A stretch of DNA of 64,000 bases from NCBI RefSeq assembly GCF_031844705.1, contig NZ_CP134609.1:6076001-6140000 (forward strand). Direction: 5' to 3'. Below the pieces are notes generated by a model, which saw only the letters and a program-made list of their open reading frames with translations, was not told the DNA's origin and did no database searches. Shown here piece by piece: positions 16,204-29,221 of this stretch; within the stretch, counting starts at the first letter, position 1; the number at the start of each line of letters is the position of its first letter. The translations under genes were made by a program, and so were the position numbers. The DNA is from Streptomyces sp. ITFR-16 (GTDB taxonomy: Bacteria; Actinomycetota; Actinomycetes; Streptomycetales; Streptomycetaceae).

Positions 16204-17399
16204 AGCACCCGCTCCGCCCGCAGCGCCGAGATCTCCGGCCCGCTCAGGCCCAGCTCGGTGAGGATCTCCTCGGTGTCGGCGCCGTGCGGGCGCCCCGCCC
16301 AGCGGATCGCCCCCGGGGTCGCGGAGAGCCGGAAGAGGACGTTCTGCATCCGCAGCGGTCCCAGCTCCGGGTCGTCGACCTCCGTGATGGAGTCCAGGGC
16401 CCGGTACTGCGGGTCCTCCATCACCTCGCGGATGTCGTGGACGGGCGCGATGGCCGCCTCCGCCTTCTCGAACGCGGAGACCGCCTCCTCCCGGGTGTGC
16501 CGGGCGATCCAGTGGCCGACCGCCTCGTCGAGATCGTCGCTGTGCTCGGCGCGGGTGGTGCCGGAGCCGAACCACGGCTCCTCGATCAGCTCCGCCCGGC
16601 CCACCAGGCGCATCACCCGCTCCGCGACGGACTGCGCGGAGGTGGAGACGGCCACCCACTGCCCGTCCGAGGTGCGGTAGGTGTTGCGCGGGGCGTTGTT
16701 GCGCGAGCGGTTGCCGGTGCGCGGCTGGACGTAGCCGAGCTGGTCGTACCAGAGCGGCTGCGCGCCGAGCACGGTCAGGATCGGTTCGATGATCGCCATG
16801 TCGACGACCTGGCCCTCGCCGGTGCGGTCCCGGCCCGCCAGGGCGGCCATCACGGCGAAGGCCGTGGCGAGCGCCGCGATCGAGTCGGCGAGCCCGAACG
16901 GCGGCAGGGTCGGCGGACCGTCCGGCTCCCCGGTGATCGCCGCGAAGCCGCTCATCGCCTCCGCGAGCGTGCCGAAGCCCGGCCGGTGGGAGTACGGGCC
17001 GAACTGGCCGAAGCCCGTGACCCGGACCAGCACCAGCCGGGGGTTGACGGCGTGCAGCTCCTTCGGGCCGAGCCCCCATCGCTCCAGCGTGCCCGGCCGG
17101 AAGTTCTCGACGACCACATCCGTCTCGGCGGCCAGCCGCAGCAGGACGTCGCGCCCGTCCGGGCAGGACAGGTCGAGGGTCAGATTGCGCTTGTTGCGGC
17201 CGAGCAGCTTCCACCACAGCCCGATCCCGTCCTTGGCGGGACCGTGCCCCCGGGACGGGTCGGGCCGGCTCGGGTGCTCGACCTTGATCACCTCGGCGCC
17301 GAAGTCGCCCAGCATCGTGGCCGCCAGGGGCCCCGCGAAGAGCGTGGCGAGGTCGACGACGCGCAGTCCGGTCAGCGGAGCCGCTGACTGCCCGCTCAC
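16200..17399 (-). CDS. CaiB/BaiF family CoA-transferase
   Basis: A 399-residue class III CoA-transferase. Family landmarks are LRVVDLATLFAGPLAATMLGDFGAEVIKVEHP at the N-terminus, NKRNLTLDL, VVENFRPGTLERWGLG, and the catalytic-Asp region FGLADSIAAL. With the adjacent CitE-like lyase it suggests activation of an organic acid as CoA ester followed by C-C cleavage. GTG start overlaps the ribokinase stop (GTGA), so translation is coupled. The acid is unknown. Confidence 0.9.
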   Translation of the reverse strand: MSGQSAAPLTGLRVVDLATLFAGPLAATMLGDFGAEVIKVEHPSRPDPSRGHGPAKDGIGLWWKLLGRNKRNLTLDLSCPDGRDVLLRLAAETDVVVENFRPGTLERWGLGPKELHAVNPRLVLVRVTGFGQFGPYSHRPGFGTLAEAMSGFAAITGEPDGPPTLPPFGLADSIAALATAFAVMAALAGRDRTGEGQVVDMAIIEPILTVLGAQPLWYDQLGYVQPRTGNRSRNNAPRNTYRTSDGQWVAVSTSAQSVAERVMRLVGRAELIEEPWFGSGTTRAEHSDDLDEAVGHWIARHTREEAVSAFEKAEAAIAPVHDIREVMEDPQYRALDSITEVDDPELGPLRMQNVLFRLSATPGAIRWAGRPHGADTEEILTELGLSGPEISALRAERVL

Positions 17400-18280
17400 G
17401 CGGCATCGATTTCGCTGCGGTACGGCATGGAGGTCGAGGCGCCCGGCTTCTGTACGCAGAGCGCGGCGGCGGCCGAGGCCCAGGCGATGGCCTGCGGCAC
17501 GGGCCGCCCCTCGCCGAGCGCCACGGCCAGTGTGCCGACGAAGGTGTCCCCGGCCCCGGTGGTGTCGACGGCGGCGACATCGGGGGCGGGGAAGTGGATG
17601 GTCCGGCTGCCCCGGGCCGCGTACAGACAGCCCTTGGAGCCGAGCGTGATGACGACCGCCGGGACCTGGCTGAGCAGGATCTCGGCGGCCGCGTGCGGTT
17701 CGTCCTGCCCGGACAGGGCCGCCGCCTCGTGCTCGTTGGGGATCAGCAGGTCGACGTTGTCGAGGAGTTCGGAGGGCAGGTCCTGCACGGGGGAGGGGGT
17801 GAGCACCGTCCGTACGCCCTTGGCGTGACCGGCCCGGGCACCCTCGATCACGGCGGACAGCGGCAGCTCCAGCTGGAGCAGCAGCAGATCGGCGCCCGCG
17901 ATGGCGGCGATCTCGCCCGGTCCGAGCACGGTGACGGTGCCGTTGGCGCCGGGCACCACCACGATCGCGTTGGACCCCTGGGCGTCGACCACGATGTGCG
18001 CGGTGCCGCTGGGGCCCTCGGCGGTGTGCAGGAGATCGGTGTCGACGCCCGAGTGCTCCAGGTTCTCCCGCAATCGGACGCCGTACGCGTCGTCGCCGAC
18101 CGCGCCGATCATCAGCACCTCACCGCCCGCGCGGGCGGCGGCGACGGCCTGGTTGGCGCCCTTGCCGCCGGGGATGGTGCGGAACTCCTTTCCGGTGACG
18201 GTCTCCCCGCGCTCCGGGGCCCGGTCGACATAGGCCACAAGATCCATATTGGTGCTGCCGAGCACCGCGAGACTGGTCAT
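17396..18280 (-). CDS. Ribokinase-type sugar kinase
   Basis: A 294-residue PfkB-family kinase. The substrate motif GGKGANQAVAAARAG follows an N-terminal LGSTNMDLVAYVDRAP, and the catalytic-base motif DTTGAGDTF has Asp245. Sequence and length fit ribokinase (D-ribose to ribose-5-phosphate), although a nucleoside or related sugar is possible. It starts in an ATGA overlap with an ADP-ribosylglycohydrolase gene. That context is suggestive: removing ADP-ribose or ribosyl groups would yield sugars for this kinase, which is inference. Confidence 0.88.
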   Translation of the reverse strand: MTSLAVLGSTNMDLVAYVDRAPERGETVTGKEFRTIPGGKGANQAVAAARAGGEVLMIGAVGDDAYGVRLRENLEHSGVDTDLLHTAEGPSGTAHIVVDAQGSNAIVVVPGANGTVTVLGPGEIAAIAGADLLLLQLELPLSAVIEGARAGHAKGVRTVLTPSPVQDLPSELLDNVDLLIPNEHEAAALSGQDEPHAAAEILLSQVPAVVITLGSKGCLYAARGSRTIHFPAPDVAAVDTTGAGDTFVGTLAVALGEGRPVPQAIAWASAAAALCVQKPGASTSMPYRSEIDAA

Positions 18281-19662
18281 GGGCGGAGTGCCTCCTCGTG
18301 GGTGAGACGGTGGGTCAGATCGGCCAGCGTGTCGAAGCCGACCGCGTCGAAGCCGGGTACGGACGTGGCGAGACGGTTCTTCAGCGGGGCGGTCCAGCGG
18401 TCGGGCAGCGCGTCCGGCCGCCCGGCGAGCAGCCCGGCGAGCGAACCCGCGGTCGCCCCGTTGGAGTCGGTGTCCCAGCCGCCGGACACCGCCCGGCAGA
18501 CCGAGCCGGTGAAGTCGCCGTCGGCGTGCGTGAGGGCGGCGGCCAGCAGCGCCGCGTTGGGCAGGACATGGACCCAGTGATACCTGCCGTACGCCGCGTG
18601 CAGCCGGTCGACGACCGTATCGAAGTCGTCCTGCGCGCGGGCCGCTTCGATGCCGTCGCGCACCGCGCGGGCGAACCGCGAGCGCGGGGGGACGACCCTG
18701 AGTCCGGCGGCCAGGCAGCCGTGCACATCGGCCTCGCCGCCGGCCGCCTCGGCGAGCGCGGCGGCGGTGAACATCGCGCCGTACACCCCGTTCCCGGTAT
18801 GGGTGAGGACCGCGTCGCGGTGGGCCTGCTCCGCTGCCGCCGCCGGGTCCCCCGGGTGGGTCCAGCCGTGCACGTCGGCCCGGATCTGCGCCCCGATCCA
18901 CTCCCGGAACGGATTGCGGTGGCGGGCGGTCTCCGGCGGCTCGATGCCGTCGAGCAGATTGCGGTAGGCGACCCGCTCGGCGGTGAACGTCCGCCCCGCC
19001 GGAAGCTCGTCCAGCCACAGCCGGGCCAGGTCGGCGGTGGTGAAGGACGGTCCGTGCCGCTGGAGCAGCAGCACGGTGAGCAAGGGGTGGTTGAGGTCGT
19101 CGTCCTCGGGCATCCCGTCGATGTTCTCGGCCAGTGAGGTGGGCGCCGAGCGCCGGTTCCAGGGGTAGGTGGCGGCCAGGCCCGGGGGCAGGCCGCGGGC
19201 GGTGAACCAGGAGGAGAGCGGCCAGTTCCCGGTGGCCCTGGCCAGGGCGCGGATGCCTTCCAGCGGCAGCTTCTCGACCGGTTTGCCGAGCAGACAGCCG
19301 GCGGCGCGGCCCAGCCAGGCCGCGTGCAGCCGCTCGCGCCCGGTCACGGCCGGCCGCTGCGTGGCGGCGTGCGGCCACTGCGGACAGGCGGCCCGGATCG
19401 CGTCCAGGCCGGTCGGCTCGTCGTCGGCCAGCGGCGATTCCAGCGTGGCGAGTTCGTCCAGCAGGTGGGTGGCGACCGCCCGCAGCTCGGGCGGGGCGGC
19501 GGGGGCCGAGGCGCCCGCCCGGTCCGGGGCGGGCGCGCCGCCCGCCTCGTACCACCGGCGCGCGAGGTCGCGGGCGTCGCGCCCGTCCTCGGCCGCCTGC
19601 CGCAGCTCATGGCCGACCAGGTCCTCCGGCTGCACCCAGGTGACGCGCACGGCAGTGGTCAC
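18277..19662 (-). CDS. ADP-ribosylglycohydrolase family protein, copy 1
   Basis: A 461-residue ARH-fold protein. An N-terminal extension of about 100 residues precedes the ARH core, which begins at HAAWLGRAAGCLLGKPVEKLP. Metal-ligand motifs are visible: MPEDDDLNHPLL in the first half and GGWDTDSNGATAGSLAGLL near the C-terminus. This places it as a likely active dinuclear Mg hydrolase of an N- or O-ribosyl bond. GTG start overlaps the stop of the upstream paralog (GTGA). It is one of four tandem relatives in this operon, each diverged. Confidence 0.87.
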   Translation of the reverse strand: MTTAVRVTWVQPEDLVGHELRQAAEDGRDARDLARRWYEAGGAPAPDRAGASAPAAPPELRAVATHLLDELATLESPLADDEPTGLDAIRAACPQWPHAATQRPAVTGRERLHAAWLGRAAGCLLGKPVEKLPLEGIRALARATGNWPLSSWFTARGLPPGLAATYPWNRRSAPTSLAENIDGMPEDDDLNHPLLTVLLLQRHGPSFTTADLARLWLDELPAGRTFTAERVAYRNLLDGIEPPETARHRNPFREWIGAQIRADVHGWTHPGDPAAAAEQAHRDAVLTHTGNGVYGAMFTAAALAEAAGGEADVHGCLAAGLRVVPPRSRFARAVRDGIEAARAQDDFDTVVDRLHAAYGRYHWVHVLPNAALLAAALTHADGDFTGSVCRAVSGGWDTDSNGATAGSLAGLLAGRPDALPDRWTAPLKNRLATSVPGFDAVGFDTLADLTHRLTHEEALRP

Positions 19663-20876
19663 GGCGTCCGGACCAGGGCGGCGAAGGCGGCCTCGTGGGC
19701 GCGGCGGCGGGCGGTGTCCTGCGCGAACACCTCGCGGGCGACCTCGGCCAGGGTCCGGGCCGGGGCGTGCAGATCGAGACGGCTGGCCCCCGCCACCGTC
19801 GCCGCCCAGTCGGCGGGGATCGCGCGCTCGCCGTGCAGGGCGCCCGCGAGCGCGCCGCTCATGGTGGCGATGGAGTCGCAGTCGCGCCCGTAGTTGACCG
19901 AACCCAGCACCGCCGCGCGGTAGTCCCCGTCCGCGACGAGCAGCATGCCGAGCGCGACGGGCAGTTCCTCGATGGCGTGCAGCCGCGAGGGGCGGCGGGC
20001 GCCGAGCGAGGGGGCGCGGTAGTCCGGGCCGACCGTGTCGAACGGGGCGACGGCCTCACGCAGCGGGGCGAGGGCCGCCTCGAAGTCCCGGTGGTGGGAA
20101 GCCGTTTCGCACACGGCCTCGATGGCGGCGCGGGTGCCGTCCTTGGCGAGGGACAGACAGGTTTCCACAACGCTCCCGGCCGTCGCCCCGGGGGCGCACG
20201 CGGCGGCGACGGCGGCCGCGAAGACACCCGCCGCCTCCCGGCCGTAACTGGACTGATGGGCCCCCGCGACATCCAGCGCCTCGGCGTACGCCGCCTGCGG
20301 ATGGGCGGCGTTCACCAGGCCGACCGGCGCCATGTACATCGCCGCACCGCAGTTGACGATGTTCCCGGAGCCCGCCTCGCGCGGGTCGACATGGCCGTAG
20401 TGCAGCCGGGCGACGATCCACTTCTCGGCCAGGAAGACCCGCTGGAGCGGCAGAGCCTCCGCCTCCAGCTCCGGGATCCAGCGAGGGTTGGAGATCAGCT
20501 CGGGTACGAGGTGGTCGGCGACGGAGTACGCGTCGAGATGGCCGCGCACCTTCCCGTACACCCGGACCAGCGCATGGGTCATCAGGGTGTCGTCGGTGAC
20601 GTGCCCGTCGCCCTTGTGGTACGGGGCGATGGGGCGGGCGGTCGGCCAGTCGTCGCCGTCCCAGGGGCCGACGACGCCCGTGATCCGCCCGCCGTGGCGG
20701 GCCACGATCTGCTCCGGCGGCCGGCCCTCGACCGGGCCGCCGAGTGCGTCGCCCACGGCGGCGCCGACGAGGGCGCCGGCGATCCGGTCGTCGAGGGTGG
20801 GCTCAGTGGATGTCGTCGTGGGTGCGGACCTCGTGGGCGCCAGGGGCGCGGTGGATGTCATGTCCGAATTGTCCAC
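19659..20876 (-). CDS. ADP-ribosylglycohydrolase family protein, copy 2
   Basis: About 400 residues. The ARH core starts at LDDRIAGALVGAAVGDALGGPVEG. The metal motifs are HVTDDTLMTHAL and NYGRDCDSIATMSGALAGAL, so a dinuclear Mg site looks intact. It has two possible starts, GTG at 20876 and ATG at 20861. Both lie inside the 3' end of the upstream paralog in another frame, giving a 59-74 base coding overlap, longer than the 4-base overlaps elsewhere in the operon. Confidence 0.88.
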   Translation of the reverse strand: MDNSDMTSTAPLAPTRSAPTTTSTEPTLDDRIAGALVGAAVGDALGGPVEGRPPEQIVARHGGRITGVVGPWDGDDWPTARPIAPYHKGDGHVTDDTLMTHALVRVYGKVRGHLDAYSVADHLVPELISNPRWIPELEAEALPLQRVFLAEKWIVARLHYGHVDPREAGSGNIVNCGAAMYMAPVGLVNAAHPQAAYAEALDVAGAHQSSYGREAAGVFAAAVAAACAPGATAGSVVETCLSLAKDGTRAAIEAVCETASHHRDFEAALAPLREAVAPFDTVGPDYRAPSLGARRPSRLHAIEELPVALGMLLVADGDYRAAVLGSVNYGRDCDSIATMSGALAGALHGERAIPADWAATVAGASRLDLHAPARTLAEVAREVFAQDTARRRAHEAAFAALVRTP

Positions 20877-22041
20877 CCGAGGGCGCCGGTTCCGTGTCTG
20901 CCAGCAGCCCGGCGAGTTCGATCAGATCCGTACCCGCGAAACGGGGCAGCGCGCACCCGGCGAGGGTGCGGCAGGCCTCGCGCCAGCCGTCCGGCACGCT
21001 GGTGATCCCGCCGAGCGCGCCCGTCAGCGCACCGGCCAGCGCGGGGGCGGAGTCGGCGACCCGGGACAGACAGGCCGCCGACGGCACCGCCTGCGCGAGG
21101 TCGCCCCGGGCCGCCGCGGTGAGGGCGAGCGCGACCGGCACGGTCTCGGCGGCGGCGATCCCGTAGCTGTAGACATGGTCGACGATCTGGTGCTCCAGCA
21201 CGGGGACGAGGGCGAAGGCCCCGGCCCGCTCCCCGGCGAACTCCCGGGCGATCCGGACCGCGTGGGCGGCGTTGCGGGCGATCTCGGTGCCCTCGGGGAG
21301 CTGGGCGAGCGCGGCGTTCACCGCCGTGTCGACGTCCGCCCCGCCGAGCGCCTCCGCGACGGCGGCGGCCATGGCGCGGGCCCCGTGCACCCCGTCGCCG
21401 TCCTGTGTGTAGCGCGCGTCGAACTCCGCGAGTGCGGCGGCCGCGTCGGGGTCGCCGGGGTGCACGACGGCCAGCACGGCGGCCCGCACACAGGCCGCGT
21501 CGTCGAAGTAGTGCGGGTTGTCGTGGCCGGTGGCGGGCGGGCGGAGACCGGCGGCGAGATTGCCGAGCCCGGCCCGCACGGAGATCCTGGCCCGCAGCGG
21601 CAGCACGGCCGACTCGACCTCGGGCGCCCGGGCGGCGGCCGCGGACACCTCGGCGGCCAGCGCGTTCCAGGCGAGGTCCACGGCGGCCCGCATCCGGCGC
21701 CCGGGGGCGAGTCCGTGCAGCCGGCCCGCCGCAGAGGTGAGCACGGTGCTCGCCGCGAACGCCGCCCATTCCGCGTCGTCGGACGGGCCGAGCCGCAGCG
21801 GCTCGGGCGGCTGGTTGAGCGCGATGGGCACGGGCAGGGTGGTCGTCGCGTTCTGCTCGGCGAAGGTGTCGAGCTCGCGGGTCAGGCGCCGGGTCCACTC
21901 CGGCATCCGGGCCGCCCGGTGCCGCGCGGCCGGCCACCCCGCCGCGTCCCCGGCGGACAGACCCAGCAGCAGTCCCTCGATCCGGGCCCGTCGCCCGGTG
22001 GCGGGGCGTGCGGTGCGGGTGACGTCCCGCGCCGTGGTCAT
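20803..22041 (-). CDS. ADP-ribosylglycohydrolase-like protein with degraded metal site, copy 3
   Basis: A 412-residue ARH paralog. The N-terminal core RIEGLLLGLSAGDAAGWPAA is recognisable and the C-terminal helix ALAGALTGALGGI aligns with the family. However, the TDDT motif is absent (the region reads RELDTFAEQNATTTLPVP) and the GRDxDT motif reads SRVADSAP, losing one aspartate. It may be a catalytically inactive partner or have a changed activity. ATG at 22041 overlaps the upstream stop (ATGA). Confidence 0.8.
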   Translation of the reverse strand: MTTARDVTRTARPATGRRARIEGLLLGLSAGDAAGWPAARHRAARMPEWTRRLTRELDTFAEQNATTTLPVPIALNQPPEPLRLGPSDDAEWAAFAASTVLTSAAGRLHGLAPGRRMRAAVDLAWNALAAEVSAAAARAPEVESAVLPLRARISVRAGLGNLAAGLRPPATGHDNPHYFDDAACVRAAVLAVVHPGDPDAAAALAEFDARYTQDGDGVHGARAMAAAVAEALGGADVDTAVNAALAQLPEGTEIARNAAHAVRIAREFAGERAGAFALVPVLEHQIVDHVYSYGIAAAETVPVALALTAAARGDLAQAVPSAACLSRVADSAPALAGALTGALGGITSVPDGWREACRTLAGCALPRFAGTDLIELAGLLADTEPAPSGGQFGHDIHRAPGAHEVRTHDDIH

Positions 22042-23249
22042 CGCCCGGCCACCGGGGCGGCGGCCTGCGGGTCCGGGGCGGGGGAGCCGTCGAGGGCCTC
22101 CGCGTCCGGGGCGCTGCGGGTGGCGGGGGCGGCGGGGCCCCGCGTGTCCGGGGCCTCGGGCCCGCCGCCCGCGGCCCGGGTGTCCGCCTCGTCCGGGGTG
22201 AGCAGTTCCGCGATGTCCAGCACGTGGTAGCCGCGCATCGAGGGCAGACAGCTGCCGCGCACCGGGCCGATCGCGTCCGCCCAGACGCGCGGGACGGCGG
22301 ACGCCCCGTGCAGCGCGCCGGCCAGGGCGCCCGCCACCGCGGCCGTCGTGTCGGCGTCGCGGCCCATGTTGACCGCCGTCAGCACCGCCGTACGGAAGTC
22401 GCCGCGCGCCGCCGCGAACGCGCCGAAGGCCAGGCCCACCGCCTCCGGGGCCAGATCCGTCCACGGGTAGCCGCCCACGACGACGGCCGAGCGCAGCGCG
22501 CGCTCCGCGGTGAGCCGGTCCGGGTGCGGGCGCTGCGCCGCCGTCACCGCGCGGCGCAGCGAGCGGGCCGTCCAGGAGTCCATGGGGACGACGGAGAGTG
22601 CGGCGGCGATCACCGAGGCGACCCCGGCACCGGTCATCGCGGCGGCCACCCCGGCCGCCACCGCCTGGCCGCCGTAGATGCCCTCGCCCTCGTGGCTGAC
22701 CCGGCCGTCCACCGCCACCAGCCGGGCCGCCTCGGCGGGCCGGCCCGCCGCGAAGACGCCGAAGGGCGCCGCCCGCATCGCCAGGCCGTCGCTCCAGGCG
22801 TGCCGGTGCTGGGCCGAGATCGGGGCGGCCAGGCCCCGGCGCAGGTTCTCCAGCGTGCCGCGTTCGCTGAAGCCCGCGCCCCGGAAGGGCCCCTCGTCCA
22901 GGTCGGCGATCCACAGGTGCCAGGCCCGCTCGACGTGGGTGACGGTCAGCGCGGAGCCGTGCCGGGCCAGCAGCAGCCCGGAGAAGATCGCGTACTCGGT
23001 GTCGTCGGTGCCCGCCGGGTCGTCGCTGACGAAGCCCTCGATCCGGCCCCAGCGGCGGCGGATCTCGGAGGGCCGCATGTTCTCCGCCGGTGCGCCCAGC
23101 GCGTCACCGACCGCGAGGCCGAGGAGCGCGCCCCTGGCCCGGTCGGCCGTTCCGCCCCTGACCGGGTCGCCCGGGGTCCTGGCGACCCGCCCCGCCGCTG
23201 CGGCGGCATCCGTCCGCGCCGCCGCCGGATTCCCTGCGATCAGCTCCAT
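22038..23249 (-). CDS. ADP-ribosylglycohydrolase family protein, copy 4 (first gene of the operon)
   Basis: About 403 residues. The ARH core is RARGALLGLAVGDALGAPAENM, with metal motifs AGTDDTEYAIFSGLLL and NMGRDADTTAAVAGALAGAL, both intact. The C-terminal tail of about 50 residues is Pro/Ala-rich. The start is placed at the ATG at 23249 because GAAGGG lies eight bases upstream; an ATG at 23285 is in frame but has no clear ribosome site. It heads the seven-gene operon that ends at 15385. Confidence 0.85.
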   Translation of the reverse strand: MELIAGNPAAARTDAAAAAGRVARTPGDPVRGGTADRARGALLGLAVGDALGAPAENMRPSEIRRRWGRIEGFVSDDPAGTDDTEYAIFSGLLLARHGSALTVTHVERAWHLWIADLDEGPFRGAGFSERGTLENLRRGLAAPISAQHRHAWSDGLAMRAAPFGVFAAGRPAEAARLVAVDGRVSHEGEGIYGGQAVAAGVAAAMTGAGVASVIAAALSVVPMDSWTARSLRRAVTAAQRPHPDRLTAERALRSAVVVGGYPWTDLAPEAVGLAFGAFAAARGDFRTAVLTAVNMGRDADTTAAVAGALAGALHGASAVPRVWADAIGPVRGSCLPSMRGYHVLDIAELLTPDEADTRAAGGGPEAPDTRGPAAPATRSAPDAEALDGSPAPDPQAAAPVAGR

Positions 23250-23337
23250 CGCGTCGACCCTTCGCTCGCCCCGAGCCAGTTCCATACCTGTGGGATCTGT
23301 GCCACGCGGAGCCCCGACAGAGGCCGGAAATCACTAC

Positions 23338-23441
23338 AAAAGGGCCACTCGGATGACGCCCTTCCGCCAGCAAGGCAAGCCGTACCTACCTGGTCACACA
23401 GCGTGGTAAGTACGGCCTGCCTTGCTGGCGGGAGCCCTTTT
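23338..23441 (+). repeat. Long imperfect hairpin in the leader of the metal-transporter gene
   Basis: Two 27-base arms (23364-23390 and 23405-23431) pair with only two mismatches around a 14-base loop. An outer 8-bp match, AAAAGGGC (23338-23345) with GCCCTTTT (23434-23441), follows, and the plus strand ends in TTTTT. Each arm also holds an AGG-N9-CCT or AGG-like core resembling DtxR-family boxes. It lies 70 bases before the VIT1-type gene, and could be a terminator, an attenuator or a pair of operators. Confidence 0.7.
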
Positions 23442-23511
23442 TCGTGCGCACTTTCGAGTGTGTCGAGCGGGGGCGGAGCGGTGAATTCCGCTGCCGGAGA
23501 AGAGGAGAGCT

Positions 23512-24246
23512 GTGTCCATCATCGAGACCGACGCCGTCCTGCACGAGGCGCACCGGGACAACCACACCCACCGTGATGTCAACGGAGGCTGGCTGCGTCC
23601 GGCGGTGTTCGGTGCCATGGACGGGCTCGTCTCGAACCTCGCGCTGATGACCGGTGTCGCGGGCGGCGCGGTCTCGCACCGCACGATCGTGATCACCGGG
23701 CTCGCGGGCCTGGCGGCCGGCGCCTTCTCCATGGCCGCCGGCGAGTACACCTCGGTGGCCTCCCAGCGCGAGCTGGTCGAGGCCGAGCTGGGCGTCGAGC
23801 GGCGGGAGCTGCGCAAGCACCCCAAGGACGAGGAGCGGGAGCTCGCCGCGCTCTACGCGTCGCGCGGCGTCGAGCCGGATCTCGCCCGCGAGGTCGCCCG
23901 GCAGCTGTCCCGCGACCCCGAGCAGGCCCTGGAGATACACGCCCGCGAGGAGCTGGGCATCGACCCGGGCGACCTGCCCTCGCCCCTCGTCGCCGCCGTC
24001 TCCTCCTTCGGCGCCTTCGCGCTGGGGGCGCTGCTGCCCGTGCTGCCGTATCTGCTGGGCGCGGCAGCGATGTGGCCGGCCGTGCTGCTGGCGCTGCTGG
24101 GGCTCTTCGGCTGCGGCGCCGTGGTCGCCCGGGTCACCGCGCGCAGCTGGTGGTTCAGCGGGCTGCGGCAGCTGGCGCTCGGTGGCGCGGCGGCCGCGAT
24201 CACGTACGGTCTGGGCGCGCTGTTCGGTGTGGCCGTCGGCGGCTGA
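23512..24246 (+). CDS. VIT1/CCC1-family iron/manganese transporter
   Basis: A 244-residue membrane protein. VIT1/CCC1 hallmarks are HRDVNGGWLRPAVFGAMDGLVSNLALMTGVAGG in the first membrane segment and AAGAFSMAAGEYTSVASQRE in the second, followed by a cytosolic acidic helix (EERELAALYASRGVEPDLAREV, about residues 103-150) that binds metal in plant VIT1. Three more membrane helices follow. It probably moves Fe(II) or Mn(II) out of the cytosol. GTG start with GAGGAGAG upstream. Confidence 0.9.
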   Translation: MSIIETDAVLHEAHRDNHTHRDVNGGWLRPAVFGAMDGLVSNLALMTGVAGGAVSHRTIVITGLAGLAAGAFSMAAGEYTSVASQRELVEAELGVERRELRKHPKDEERELAALYASRGVEPDLAREVARQLSRDPEQALEIHAREELGIDPGDLPSPLVAAVSSFGAFALGALLPVLPYLLGAAAMWPAVLLALLGLFGCGAVVARVTARSWWFSGLRQLALGGAAAAITYGLGALFGVAVGG

Positions 24247-24661
24247 GCCCGCCGGGCACCGCCCGCGCCCCGCGCACCGGCCCGTGGACCCGGCCCGTAA
24301 CGTGGGCGCCATCTGTGTGACGTATGTCCTGGCACCCGCCACTGGGCGGGATGCCCGTGCGGACCGTAAAATGAGACTCTATGCAGGGCTACACATAAGT
24401 AGCCATTACCCGGCGGTTTCGTTTCCTTTGCCGCCGGGCATGAGCCGTAGACACCGCAGGCAACGACGCCTGCTCTCTGTGGTCTCCCGGGCGCCGATCC
24501 TCCGACTGCGACCCACTCCGCCGTCACCGACGGTGTCCGTATGTTGGAACGAGCTATCCGCTTTTTGAGAAGCGTCCCATCATGTAATCTGCACGAAATT
24601 TCGCAGAGGGCCAACGTCGTCCCTCGGCACTGCATATGCCACGACGACGACGGGAGAGCCG
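24247..24661 (+). promoter_or_regulatory. Intergenic region with gltB leader and small hairpins
   Basis: About 415 bases without a convincing gene. A short hairpin CCCGCC/GGCGGG near 24335-24350 may end the transporter transcript. Further on are CCCGGCGG (24409-24416) pairing with CCGCCGGG (24431-24438) and GCAGGC (24456-24461) pairing with GCCTGC (24468-24473). The stretch from about 24540 to 24660 is relatively AT-rich and should contain the gltBD promoter. An open frame of 128 codons crossing this area has no family features and overlaps the transporter gene, so it is not called. Confidence 0.5.

Positions 24662-29213
<4,552 letters not shown>

Positions 29214-29221
<8 letters not shown>

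Noticed and set aside
23338..23441. Reading the long hairpin as a MITE or other mobile element.
   Set aside because: No flanking target duplication was seen and no second copy exists in the window, so a regulatory role is preferred though not proven.
24182..24568. A 128-codon open frame between the metal transporter and gltB.
   Set aside because: It starts inside the transporter gene in another frame, has no ribosome site and no family features.
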